From NCBI GenBank assembly GCA_023391335.1, contig JAEWBG010000084.1:1-45057 (forward strand): DNA of 45,057 nucleotides, given 5' to 3'. Shown piece after piece: positions 15,719 to 24,196 of the stretch. The notes under the pieces were generated by a model. The model saw only the letters and a list, made by a program, of their open reading frames with translations. It did no database searches and was not told where the DNA came from. The translations under genes were made by a program, and so were the position numbers. This DNA comes from Pseudomonadota bacterium. Lineage in GTDB: Bacteria > Pseudomonadota > Gammaproteobacteria > Steroidobacterales > Steroidobacteraceae. How positions within the stretch are numbered: the first letter of the stretch is position 1; each line of letters begins with the position of its first letter.

Positions 15719-16591
15719 ATGAAAACAGTGTCTGATGATTTCGCTGTGCTGCCCGGCAGGCTTTACGTGGTCGCCACTCCGATCGGCAACCTGGGTGATC
15801 TCACGCCGCGAGCGGAGAAGGTGCTGGCAACTGTGAGCGTGATCGCGGCAGAAGACACGCGCCACACCGCGCAGCTGCTGCAGGCCGCGGGAATTCGCAC
15901 GCCGCTGGTCTCCATGCACGAGCACAACGAGGCACGTCGCTCCGCGGAGCTCGTCGAGCGATTGCGGCGAGGAGAATCGGTTGCGGTGGTTTCGGATGCG
16001 GGCACGCCGCTGATCAGCGATCCAGGTTTCGATCTCGTTGCTGCCGCTCGCGCGCATTCCATCGAGGTGATCGCGATTCCCGGCCCATGCGCTGCGATCG
16101 CGGCCCTGTCGATTGCCGGGCTCCCATCGGATCGTTTTTCTTTCGAGGGATTCCTGCCCGCGAAAAAGTCCGCGCGAGACTCATCGTTGCAAAAGCTCGC
16201 ACAAGAATCGCGAACGATGATCTTCTATGAAGCGCCTCATCGATTGGCGGAAACGCTGAGCGATATGCGGCAGCACTTCGGTGCTGATCGCGTAGCGATG
16301 GTCGCGCGTGAGCTCACCAAACGCTATGAATCCAGCTATTTCGGCACGCTGTCCGATCTCTTCGAACGTGCACAGCAGGATCCGGACATGTCTCGCGGCG
16401 AAATCGTCATCGTCGTCGCGGGCTTTGCAGGTTCCGCTGCGGAGAGTGCGAACCTGAATGCCGATCAAGTACTCCGTGCATTGCTCGAGGACTTGCCTCC
16501 ATCGCAAGCGGCGAAAATCGCCGCGCGACTCACGGGCGCGAAGCGGTCGGAGTTGTATGAGAGGGCGATGGCATTAGCCGGGAAAAAATAG
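15719..16591 (+). CDS. rsmI: 16S rRNA (cytidine-1402-2'-O)-methyltransferase
   Basis: The 290-residue enzyme has the tetrapyrrole-methylase fold of RsmI: GRLYVVATPIGNLGDLTPRA near the N-terminus, IAAEDTRHT, SDAGTPLISDPG and PGPCAAIAALSIAGLPSDRF. It 2'-O-methylates C1402 of 16S rRNA using S-adenosylmethionine. RsmH, encoded 1.8 kb downstream, N4-methylates the same nucleotide. The ATG at 15719 gives MKTVSDDF and the usual length; the frame is open far upstream without family similarity. It is divergent from lpoA and precedes the hairpin array and rnpB. Confidence 0.95.
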   Translation: MKTVSDDFAVLPGRLYVVATPIGNLGDLTPRAEKVLATVSVIAAEDTRHTAQLLQAAGIRTPLVSMHEHNEARRSAELVERLRRGESVAVVSDAGTPLISDPGFDLVAAARAHSIEVIAIPGPCAAIAALSIAGLPSDRFSFEGFLPAKKSARDSSLQKLAQESRTMIFYEAPHRLAETLSDMRQHFGADRVAMVARELTKRYESSYFGTLSDLFERAQQDPDMSRGEIVIVVAGFAGSAAESANLNADQVLRALLEDLPPSQAAKIAARLTGAKRSELYERAMALAGKK

Positions 16592-16594
16592 TCT

Positions 16595-16880
16595 CCATGA
16601 CGGATGCTTCGCATCAAGAGGGACTTACGTCAGGTAGGACGCCTTGCGTTAGGAAGGACTGGCGTCAGGACAGAACGAGAATTCGTGAGAGTGGAAGCTT
16701 CTCATGAGCAGGAACGAGGTCAGTCGGATGATTCTTGTGAGGAGGCACTGGTCCTAGCACGAGCGAGTTCCCCATGGAAAATGCGGTGTCCTGCTCGTTC
16801 TGACCTGCCGATAGGCCTACCTGATCCGAAGGATCCTTCCTGCCGCAGGCCGTCCTGATCGCGCAGCGATCCTTCCCGAA
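16595..16880. repeat. array of mini-hairpins in two inverted arms
   Basis: Between rsmI and rnpB there is no gene. A left arm (about 16598-16680) and right arm (about 16790-16880) are imperfect reverse complements. Each is built of short units with AGGA/TCCT spacers around small stems whose sequences differ: GATGC-TTC-GCATC, GACGCCTTGCGTT, GATCCGAAGGATC, CCTGCCGCAGG and GATCGCGCAGCGATC. The arms end in ACAGAACGAG and CTCGTTCTGACC. The stems stay paired while their bases vary, which suggests selection on structure. Confidence 0.65.
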
Positions 16881-16923
16881 GTTACGCGAGCAGCGAAGCT
16901 CTCGTCCGCGTACCATCCGCCCC

Positions 16924-17333
16924 GGAGTCGGCCAGGCAACCGCTGCGCGCAAGCGTGGAGGAAAGTCCGGGCTCCTCGGGCACGGCGCCAGGTAACGCCT
17001 GGGGGACGCAAGTCCACGGAAAGTGCAACAGAAAGTAAACCGCCGAACTGCCTTCCTTCTTGCTCCCTCCCTCGCTTGCGGGGGAGGGTTGGGGAGGGGG
17101 CGGTGGTAAGGGTGAAATGGTGCGGTAAGAGCGCACCGCGTCGGTGGTAACACTCGGCGGCACGGCAAACCCCGCCCGGAGCAAGACCAAATAGGGGAGC
17201 GGCAATTCGCGCCACAAGCGCGAGTCGCGCGTGCGGCCCGCACGGCTCCCGGGTAGGTCGCTTGAGACACGCGGCGACGCGTGTCCCAGATGAATGGTTG
17301 CCCACGACAGAACCCGGCTTATCGGCCGACTCC
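16924..17333 (+). ncRNA. rnpB: RNase P RNA, bacterial type A
   Basis: The catalytic RNA of tRNA 5' processing. Helix P1 is visible as GGAGTCGGCC (16924-16933) pairing with GGCCGACTCC (17324-17333). Conserved cores are present in order: GAGGAAAGTCCGGGCTCC, GCCAGGTAACGCCTGGG, GTGCAACAGAAAGTAAACCGCC, TAAGGGTGAAA, GGTGCGGTAAGAGCGCACCG, GAGCAAGACCAAATAGGGG and CCCACGACAGAACCCGGCTT. The region of helix P12 (about 17049-17104) is replaced by a C-rich/G-rich dispersed repeat. The position between rsmI and mraZ is common in related genomes. The ends are set by P1 and may differ by a few bases. Confidence 0.96.
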
Positions 17334-17660
17334 TTCTTTCCTTCAATTTATTTTGACAATGCCCGCGTCATTGCGGGCTTGTGCCCATCTTTTGCTTACA
17401 AAATCCGTCTGAGCCGATTCAGCCAGAACGCGCCGTTCCTGCGCCACCTTTCGACCTCTCTTCTGCGCGAACTTGCGCACATCCTCGTTAGCCAAGATCG
17501 CTAACGGAGCGCTCAGGCAGGCGCCTATATGTATGTGATGCCACCTCAACATGGGTTTGTAACTTACTGATTCCGCGAGAGGCAGCAACGGCAAAATGTG
17601 ATCGGCGACACTGTATATGCGAGCTAAGTCACTGTCCTCCAAAGAGAAATTTCCAAATTT
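17334..17660. other. gene-free spacer between rnpB and the mraZ promoter
   Basis: About 330 bases with no supported gene. A small hairpin GCCCGC-N6-GCGGGC at 17361-17378 follows rnpB and may help end it or process its 3' end, but no T-run follows directly. A minus-strand frame across the spacer has no recognisable protein character. Confidence 0.5.
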
Positions 17661-17662
17661 TT

Positions 17663-17692
17663 TTGACTTGCAATTGAGCGCCTACCTATAGT
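17663..17692 (+). promoter_or_regulatory. sigma-70-type promoter of the dcw cluster
   Basis: TTGACT (17663-17668) and TATAGT (17687-17692) are separated by 18 bases, close to the consensus. The predicted start lies near 17699, directly at the first MraZ box, so a protein bound there would cover the start site. The sequence before it is A/T-rich (AAATTTTTTT), like an UP element. Confidence 0.7.
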
Positions 17693-17700
17693 GCAAACAA

Positions 17701-17737
17701 GTGGGAAAAAGTGGGAGCAGATGGGGGACAGGTGTGG
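17701..17737 (+). promoter_or_regulatory. MraZ-binding repeats (MRB)
   Basis: GTGGGA at 17701, GTGGGA at 17711 and ATGGGG at 17721, then a degenerate GGTGTGG at 17731, are spaced exactly 10 bases. Direct GTGGG repeats at helical-turn spacing are the known MraZ operator. Their place just downstream of the promoter supports autorepression of mraZ and the following division genes. Confidence 0.85.
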
Positions 17738-17770
17738 CTCAGTGCCATGGCTGCCCCAATTTCAGTGGTT

Positions 17771-18226
17771 ATGTTTCGCGGCGCCAATCAAGTCACTCTC
17801 GATGCCAAAGGGCGGCTAGCCATGCCGACGCGGTATCGCGAGCGCATTGTTGAGCGCTCGAACGGCAAATTGGTCGCGACTGTAGATCGCCAGGACCGCT
17901 GTCTCCTTATTTATCCGCTCCCTGAGTGGGAAGAGATCGAACTGAAGCTGCGGCGCTTGCCGACGCTCAATCCAATTGCCCGTCGTTTGCAGCGTCTGAT
18001 GATCGGTCACGCCAGTGACCTCGACCTGGACGGCAGCGGCCGCATTCTCATTCCACCCAGCCTGCGCGAATACGCAGGACTCACCCGCGATGCCATGTTG
18101 ATTGGCCAAGGCAATCGCTTCGAGTTGTGGGACGAGGCGCAGTGGAACGCGAATCGCGAACAGTGGCTGAAGGCGGACGATGCAGGCGAAGCGTTGCCGC
18201 CGGAACTTGAATCGTTATCGCTGTGA
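17771..18226 (+). CDS. mraZ: transcriptional regulator MraZ
   Basis: The 151-residue protein has two SpoVT-AbrB-like halves: MFRGANQVTLDAKGRLAMPTRYRE at the N-terminus and DLDLDGSGRILIPPSLREYAGL in the second. MraZ forms ring-shaped oligomers and represses the dcw cluster through GTGGG repeats, which are present about 60 bases upstream. I chose the ATG at 17771 because the family begins MFRG; ATG 17747 and GTG 17711 are in frame but the latter lies inside the operator. It is the first gene of the long cell-division operon. Confidence 0.95.
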   Translation: MFRGANQVTLDAKGRLAMPTRYRERIVERSNGKLVATVDRQDRCLLIYPLPEWEEIELKLRRLPTLNPIARRLQRLMIGHASDLDLDGSGRILIPPSLREYAGLTRDAMLIGQGNRFELWDEAQWNANREQWLKADDAGEALPPELESLSL

Positions 18227-18354
18227 TCGCAACGGGCGCGAACGATGAGCATCGAATCCTCGAACGTGATTGGAGCCGTATCGCCGAAGCGAACGCGGCA
18301 GGCCATTCACGATGGCAGCCGCGCGCGGGTTCGCGCCGGCCGTTGAACGAAGCG

Positions 18355-19284
18355 ATGCTGCAACACACTCCAGTGCTTCTCGAAGAAGCTCTGGCGGCGC
18401 TTGCTGTGCGCGAAGGCGGCGTTTACATCGACGGCACCTTCGGCCGTGGCGGACACAGCGCCGCGATCCTCGAGAAACTCGGTCCTCAAGGAAGATTGCT
18501 TGCATTCGATCGGGATCCCATGGCGATCGAAGCAGGGCGTAGCCGATTTGCCGGCGATGCTCGCCTCACGTTAGTTCACAGCGAATTTTCCAAAATCGCA
18601 CAGATCGCTGCGCAGCTTGATTTGCTCGGCAGAGTCGATGGCGTGCTGCTCGATCTCGGCGTGTCCTCGCCGCAATTGGACGATCCCACTCGCGGATTTA
18701 GCTTCGGGCAAGACGGTCCGCTCGACATGCGGATGAACAACAGTGCAGGTCAAAGCGCGGCGAGTTTTGTAGCGCGGGCATCCGAGCAAGACCTTGCGCG
18801 TGTGATCCGCGAGTATGGCGAGGAGCGATTTGCGAATCGCATTGCCAGAGCCATCGTCGCGTCGCGCGTCGTAAATCCCATCACGCGTACTGCGCAGCTC
18901 GCACACATCGTTGCAGAGGCGGTTCCCACGCGTGAGCCAGGCAAAAATCCGGCAACGCGCACCTTTCAGGCCATTCGCATTCACGTCAACGATGAGTTCG
19001 GCGAGATCCGCACCGCGCTCGATGGCAGCTTGAAGGTTCTCAAGCCCGGTGGTCGCTTGTGCGTGATCAGTTTTCATTCGCTAGAAGACGGCATCGTCAA
19101 ACGCTTCATCCAGACGCAATCCCAAGGAGATCCCGTTTACGCCGGTCTGCCGAACATCCCAGATCACGCGAAACCCAGACTGCGAAAGCTCGGCGGCGCC
19201 GTGCATGCAAGTGAGAGTGAGATCGCCAACAACGTTCGTGCGCGCAGTGCAGTGATGCGTGCCGCCGAAAAGGTGGGCGCATGA
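18355..19284 (+). CDS. rsmH: 16S rRNA (cytosine-1402-N4)-methyltransferase
   Basis: The 309-residue methyltransferase begins MLQHTPVLLEEALAAL, the usual family start, with the S-adenosylmethionine motif YIDGTFGRGGHSAAIL and later LLDLGVSSPQLDDPTRGFSF and CVISFHSLEDGIVKRF. It N4-methylates C1402 of 16S rRNA. The same frame is open upstream to GTG 18223, which overlaps the mraZ stop as GTGA; that start would add a 44-residue low-complexity extension with coding-like codon use, so the true start is uncertain. It overlaps ftsL by ATGA. Confidence 0.93.
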   Translation: MLQHTPVLLEEALAALAVREGGVYIDGTFGRGGHSAAILEKLGPQGRLLAFDRDPMAIEAGRSRFAGDARLTLVHSEFSKIAQIAAQLDLLGRVDGVLLDLGVSSPQLDDPTRGFSFGQDGPLDMRMNNSAGQSAASFVARASEQDLARVIREYGEERFANRIARAIVASRVVNPITRTAQLAHIVAEAVPTREPGKNPATRTFQAIRIHVNDEFGEIRTALDGSLKVLKPGGRLCVISFHSLEDGIVKRFIQTQSQGDPVYAGLPNIPDHAKPRLRKLGGAVHASESEIANNVRARSAVMRAAEKVGA

Positions 19285-19553
19285 GTCTCGCAAGCCGCGC
19301 CGCGTTTGTCGTGCTGGCCGCTCTCGTCTTCGGTTCCGCGATTGGCGTCGTCTGGGCGCGGCATCAGACGCGCAGTCAGTTCGTGCAGTTACAGCAGCTC
19401 ACCGCCGAACGCGACGCGCTGGAAGTGGAGTGGGGTCAGCTGAAGCTGGAGCAGAGTGCATTCGCGACGCATGGTCGCGTCGAACAAACCGCGCGTGGCG
19501 ATTTGCAGATGGTCATCCCGCGTCCCGAAGAAGTTCGCATCGTCAAACCGTAA
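19281..19553 (+). CDS. ftsL: cell division protein FtsL
   Basis: A 90-residue bitopic protein: a transmembrane helix at about residues 6-25, then a periplasmic coiled coil (QFVQLQQLTAERDALEVEWGQLKLEQ) and the tail RGDLQMVIPRPEEVRIV typical of FtsL. It joins FtsB and FtsQ in the divisome and relays activation to FtsW-FtsI. The start overlaps rsmH by four bases and ftsI begins three bases after its stop. Confidence 0.93.
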   Translation: MSLASRAAFVVLAALVFGSAIGVVWARHQTRSQFVQLQQLTAERDALEVEWGQLKLEQSAFATHGRVEQTARGDLQMVIPRPEEVRIVKP

Positions 19554-19556
19554 ACA

Positions 19557-21281
19557 ATGATGCGCAACGAACCCAAAGGCTTTTCGCCCGATCAATTCAG
19601 CACGCGGCTGCGCTTCGTGCTGGTGTTGATCGTGTTGATGGCTGTCGGGCTCGTTGCTCGCGCAGTCGACTTGCAAATGCTGGATAACGGCTTTCTCGAA
19701 AAGCAAGGTGATGCGCGTTTCACTCGCATCGCAAAGCTCTCAGCGACGCGAGGTGCAATCTACGACCGCAACGGCGAGGCGATGGCGGCGAGCACTCCGG
19801 TCGACACCGTTTGGGCGTGCCCACCGGAGCTGATCAAGTCTGCCGATCAATTCGATCGCCTAGCCGAAGCGCTGAACCGCGACAAGAAGTGGTTGCAACA
19901 AGTCATCACCAGCAATTTGGATCGCGAGTTCGTCTACCTCGTGCGGCACATGCGTCCGAGCGATGCAGCGCAAGTTGCAGCGCTGAAAATTCCGGGTGTT
20001 TATCTGCTGCGTGAATATCACCGCTTTTATCCCGCCGGCGAAGTGACGGGCCACGTGCTCGGTTTCACCAAAGAGTTCGAGGACATCGGCCAGGAAGGCC
20101 TTGAGCTCGCGTACGACCGTTGGCTGGGTGCGGAGCCAGGCGCGAAGCGCATCATTCAAGATCGTTACGGTCGTACGGTTGAAGACGTGGAGAGCATTCG
20201 CGCACCGCATCCCGGTACCGATCTCATCACCAGCATCGACTTGCGCATTCAGTATCTGGCTTATCGCGAGTTGAAAGCCGCAGTTCAGCAGTTCAATGCC
20301 AAGGCCGGATCCGCTGTCGTAATCGACGTCGAAACCGGCGAGATCCTCGCCATGGTGAATCAGCCCGCGTACAACGCGAACGATCGCGGGCAGGTCGCGC
20401 CATATCGCTATCGCAATCGAGCCGCGACGGATTTGTTCGAGCCCGGATCGAGCATCAAGCCGTTCATTGCAGCAGCGGGCATTGCATCGGGCCGTTATCA
20501 CGCCAACACGATCATCGACACGGATCCTGGTTATGTGGTGATCGGTCCGAAGCGCTTCGCCGATCACAGCGACCTCGGCGCAATTCCATTGACGACGGTA
20601 CTCGCGAAGTCGAGCAACGTCGGCATGATCAAGATGTCCTTGACGCTCGATCCGAAGCTGATCTGGGACACCTTGAATGCGTTTGGGTTTGGACAAGTCA
20701 CCGGCAGTGGCTTTCCGGGCGAGTCGGCTGGCGTTCTCAACAACTACTCGCACTGGGGCAAGATCGGACAAGCCTCGTTGTCCTTCGGCTATTCGTGGAA
20801 TGTCACTGCGCTGCAGCTCGCACATGCGTACGCAACGTTGGGTGCAGGCGGGATTAGCCGTCCGCTCACATTGCGTCGGGTCGATGCACCGGTTCCCGGC
20901 CAGCGCGTCATCGATACACGCGTAGCAAATGAACTGTTACGCATGATGGAAACTGTCGTGCAAGAAGGCACGGGCACGCGCGCCGCACTCACCGGGTATC
21001 GAGTTGCTGGCAAGACCGGGACGGCTTGGAAGGCGGGACCGGGCGGCTACAGCACGGATCGCTACATGGGCATCTTCGGCGGCGTCGTGCCCGCGAGCCA
21101 TCCGCGGTTGGCGGCGATCGTCGTGATCGATGAACCGCAAGGCAAGTACTACTACGGCGGTGACGTCGCCGCGCCGGTGTTCTCGAACGTGATGGCAGGC
21201 GCATTGCGCTTGATGGGAGTTCCCCCGGACGGATTGGATCGTTTGCCCGCCGCGACTCTCGTGCAGGCGCAAGTGCCATGA
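19557..21281 (+). CDS. ftsI: septal peptidoglycan transpeptidase FtsI (PBP3)
   Basis: The 574-residue class B penicillin-binding protein has a membrane anchor at about residues 18-38, a pedestal domain (LSATRGAIYDRNGEAMA) and a transpeptidase domain. The catalytic motifs are S298-S-I-K301, SSN in AKSSNVGM and KTG in VAGKTGTAWKAG. It crosslinks septal peptidoglycan in partnership with FtsW. It overlaps the upstream edge of murE (ATGA at 21278). Confidence 0.96.
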   Translation: MMRNEPKGFSPDQFSTRLRFVLVLIVLMAVGLVARAVDLQMLDNGFLEKQGDARFTRIAKLSATRGAIYDRNGEAMAASTPVDTVWACPPELIKSADQFDRLAEALNRDKKWLQQVITSNLDREFVYLVRHMRPSDAAQVAALKIPGVYLLREYHRFYPAGEVTGHVLGFTKEFEDIGQEGLELAYDRWLGAEPGAKRIIQDRYGRTVEDVESIRAPHPGTDLITSIDLRIQYLAYRELKAAVQQFNAKAGSAVVIDVETGEILAMVNQPAYNANDRGQVAPYRYRNRAATDLFEPGSSIKPFIAAAGIASGRYHANTIIDTDPGYVVIGPKRFADHSDLGAIPLTTVLAKSSNVGMIKMSLTLDPKLIWDTLNAFGFGQVTGSGFPGESAGVLNNYSHWGKIGQASLSFGYSWNVTALQLAHAYATLGAGGISRPLTLRRVDAPVPGQRVIDTRVANELLRMMETVVQEGTGTRAALTGYRVAGKTGTAWKAGPGGYSTDRYMGIFGGVVPASHPRLAAIVVIDEPQGKYYYGGDVAAPVFSNVMAGALRLMGVPPDGLDRLPAATLVQAQVP

Positions 21282-21298
21282 GTGAAGGAGCGCAACTC

Positions 21299-22804
21299 AT
21301 GACAACTCATTCACTGCCGCCCAAAGACTTGGCCGATCTGCTCGCCGGTCTCGCAACGCACCCCGTGCCTACACCGGGAGTTGCAGTTTCCGACCTGACG
21401 ATCAGCAGCCGCGATGTCATGCCGGGTGGCGCATTCATTGCGCTACAAGGCTTGCGCACGCACGGAATTGGATTTGCGTCGCAAGCGGTCGATGCGGGTG
21501 CTAGCTGCGTGCTGTGGCAGCCGATCCCCAACGTGGTTGCGCCGCGGATCTCAGTGCCGCTGATCGCGGTCGAGGACCTGGATCGAGCGTTGGGCACGAT
21601 CGCCGACCGTTTCTTCGATGCACCGTCACGCGATGTCGGTGTGTTCGGCGTGACCGGCACCAATGGAAAAACCACTACAGCGTTCCTAATCGCGCGCGCC
21701 TTTGCCGCGCTAGGTCAGGTGGCCGGGTACACGGGCACGATCGGCGTAGGTCGAATCGACGCATTGCAGCCGGCTACTTATACGACACCGGACTGTGTAA
21801 CCGTGCATCGAGAGATCGCCGAACTGCGCGATGCAGGCGGACGTTATCTGAGCATGGAAGTCTCTTCGCACGCGCTCGATCAATCTCGCGTGGCTGGCGT
21901 GCGATTCGATACGGCTGTGTTTACCAATCTGACGCACGACCATCTGGACTATCACGGCACGTTCGAAGCGTACGGCGCCGCGAAAGCGAAGCTGTTCACG
22001 TGGCCGGGTCTGCGTCATGCGGTGATCAACGTCAGCGATGCGTTCGGGCAAGAGCTAGCTAAGTCGACGACGGCCCGCGAGATCACGACGTATGCCCGCT
22101 CCAGCTTTGCAGCGACTCGCAGCAACCAGCGACATGTGTTTGCTGCGCATGCGTCGGCAGGCGCGAGCGGATTGACGCTCACCGTCGATGGCAGCTGGGG
22201 CCGCTTCGATGTACGCACAAGACTGATCGGCGATTTCAATATCGACAACGTGCTCGCGGTACTCGCTGCGTTATTGGGCGCAGGCGTGAGCGTCCCGGAC
22301 GCGATCAAAGCAATCGAAACCTGCACGCCTCCGCCCGGCCGGATGGAAACCGTTGCGCGTAAGGGACATCCGCTCGCAATCGTCGATTACGCCCACTCGC
22401 CGGACGCGCTCGAGAAGGCGTTGCACGCGGCTCGTCAGCACTGCCGCGGCAAGCTGTTCTGCGTGTTCGGTTGCGGCGGCGATCGCGATCGCGCCAAGCG
22501 TCCGATCATGGGCGAGATTGCGGCACGGCTTGCCGATGTGGTTGTCGTCACTGATGACAACCCGCGAACTGAAGATGGGGATGCCATCGTTGCGGACATT
22601 CTGCGTGGACTGCCGAACGCGAACATCGCGACGGTCGAACGCGATCGTGCTCGCGCCATACGGCACGCGATTTCGCAAGCGCAAGCAAATGACGTGGTGT
22701 TGATCGCGGGTAAAGGTCACGAGGACTATCAAATCGTCGGTACCGCACGTCGTCACATCAGCGATCGCGAAGTGGCGCGGAGTGCGTTGGAGGCGCGTCC
22801 ATGA
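21299..22804 (+). CDS. murE: UDP-MurNAc-L-Ala-D-Glu:meso-diaminopimelate ligase
   Basis: The 501-residue Mur ligase has the ATP loop GVTGTNGKTTTA, the substrate motif YTTPDCVTVH and the meso-DAP-selecting DNPR (TDDNPRTED). It adds meso-diaminopimelate to the cytoplasmic peptidoglycan precursor. I chose ATG 21299 because GAAGGAG lies eight bases upstream; ATG 21278, overlapping the ftsI stop, would add seven residues. The end overlaps murF by ATGA. Confidence 0.96.
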   Translation: MTTHSLPPKDLADLLAGLATHPVPTPGVAVSDLTISSRDVMPGGAFIALQGLRTHGIGFASQAVDAGASCVLWQPIPNVVAPRISVPLIAVEDLDRALGTIADRFFDAPSRDVGVFGVTGTNGKTTTAFLIARAFAALGQVAGYTGTIGVGRIDALQPATYTTPDCVTVHREIAELRDAGGRYLSMEVSSHALDQSRVAGVRFDTAVFTNLTHDHLDYHGTFEAYGAAKAKLFTWPGLRHAVINVSDAFGQELAKSTTAREITTYARSSFAATRSNQRHVFAAHASAGASGLTLTVDGSWGRFDVRTRLIGDFNIDNVLAVLAALLGAGVSVPDAIKAIETCTPPPGRMETVARKGHPLAIVDYAHSPDALEKALHAARQHCRGKLFCVFGCGGDRDRAKRPIMGEIAARLADVVVVTDDNPRTEDGDAIVADILRGLPNANIATVERDRARAIRHAISQAQANDVVLIAGKGHEDYQIVGTARRHISDREVARSALEARP

Positions 22805-24180
22805 TCGCTTGGCGCCTCAAAGAATTCGCTCGCATCGCCGGTGGTGAGTTGGTCGGCGATGATGGCGCGTTCACGAGTGTTTCGACCGACACTCGCACGC
22901 TCAAGTCGGGCGCACTATTCGTTGCGCTGTCGGGCCCAAATTTCGACGGACACGCATTTGTCGCTGCCGCCAAAGATCGGGGTGCCGTCGCGGCGTTGGT
23001 CACCCGCGTGGTTGCGAGCGAGCTGCCGCAAATCGTCGTTGCAGATCCGCTAGCAGCATTGAGCACCTTCGCACGCGAGTGGCGCCGGCAATTCCAAATG
23101 CCCGTGATCGGCGTCACCGGCAGCAATGGTAAGACCACCACCAAAGAACTCATTGGATCGATCTTGTCGCGCTTGGGTACGACGCTCATCACGCGCGGCA
23201 ACTTGAACAATCACATCGGCGTGCCGCTCACGCTGCTGGAACTTAACGCAACGCATCGCTACGCAGTCATCGAGATGGGCGCGAATCATCAAAGAGAAAT
23301 CGCGCATCTCGCGTCGATCGCCGAACCCGCGATCGGCATCGTCACGAATGCAGGTGCAGCACACTTGGAGGGTTTCGGTGGACTAGAGGGCGTGGCCGCA
23401 GGCAAAGGCGAGTTATTCCGGGCACTGCCGGCCAATGGCGTTGCGATCATCAACGCAGATGACAAGTACGCAACCTACTGGCGCGACTCACGCAACTGTG
23501 AACGCGTCTACACGTTCGGGTTCGAACAACCTGCGGATTTCATGGCGCACAAAGTGCGTGAGAGTGGCGATGCGAGCGGATTCCGCATCGAGTTCGATCT
23601 CGTCACGCCGCTCGGGACGCAGCCGGCCGTTCTCAATCTCGGCGGACTTCACAATTTGCGTAACGCCCTCGGCGCCGCGGCCGTCGCAGCAGCGGCTGGC
23701 GCGACCCTCGAGCAAATCGTCGCAGGATTGGCAGCGATGCGACCCGTTGCCGGCCGGCTGGAACTGAAGGCGGCAATCAGTGGCGCATTCCTTGTCGATG
23801 ACTCCTACAACGCAAATCCCAGTTCGCTGAAAGCCGGGCTCGATGCGTTCCGAAACTTTGGCGGCGCGCGTTGGTTAGTGCTCGGCGAAATGAAAGAACT
23901 CGGCGATAGCGCCGACGCCTTGCATGCCGAAGTGGGTCGCTATGCGAAGCAAGCCGGCATCGCGCGATTACTCGCGATTGGCGAACGCTCCAAACACGCG
24001 GTGCAAGCCTTCGGCACCGACGCAGAGTGGTTCGACAACATCGACGATCTGATCGCGGAGCTGCGCAGTTCGCTTGCCTCAGGCACCGCGGTCCTCATCA
24101 AAGGTTCTCGCGCCAACCGATTGGAGAGGGTATCGGCCGCAATCGGTACGACTCCGAGCACCGAGAGTCACGGGCACTAA
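22801..24180 (+). CDS. murF: UDP-MurNAc-tripeptide:D-Ala-D-Ala ligase
   Basis: The 459-residue ligase contains GVTGSNGKTTTKELI (ATP loop), AVIEMGANHQREI and VDDSYNANPSSLKAGLDAF, all typical of MurF. It attaches D-Ala-D-Ala, made by Ddl encoded downstream, to complete the UDP-MurNAc-pentapeptide. The start is coupled to murE by a four-base overlap; mraY follows after 16 bases. Confidence 0.96.
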   Translation: MIAWRLKEFARIAGGELVGDDGAFTSVSTDTRTLKSGALFVALSGPNFDGHAFVAAAKDRGAVAALVTRVVASELPQIVVADPLAALSTFAREWRRQFQMPVIGVTGSNGKTTTKELIGSILSRLGTTLITRGNLNNHIGVPLTLLELNATHRYAVIEMGANHQREIAHLASIAEPAIGIVTNAGAAHLEGFGGLEGVAAGKGELFRALPANGVAIINADDKYATYWRDSRNCERVYTFGFEQPADFMAHKVRESGDASGFRIEFDLVTPLGTQPAVLNLGGLHNLRNALGAAAVAAAAGATLEQIVAGLAAMRPVAGRLELKAAISGAFLVDDSYNANPSSLKAGLDAFRNFGGARWLVLGEMKELGDSADALHAEVGRYAKQAGIARLLAIGERSKHAVQAFGTDAEWFDNIDDLIAELRSSLASGTAVLIKGSRANRLERVSAAIGTTPSTESHGH

Positions 24181-24196
24181 CCAAGAAAAACAAAAC

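Noticed and set aside
17361..17378. rho-independent terminator for rnpB
   Set aside because: The hairpin is short and no T-run follows, so I list it only as a possible 3' structure within the spacer.
17343..17642. 99-residue minus-strand frame between rnpB and mraZ
   Set aside because: It has no recognisable motif or ribosome site, overlaps the probable rnpB 3' flank, and has no protein-like pattern.
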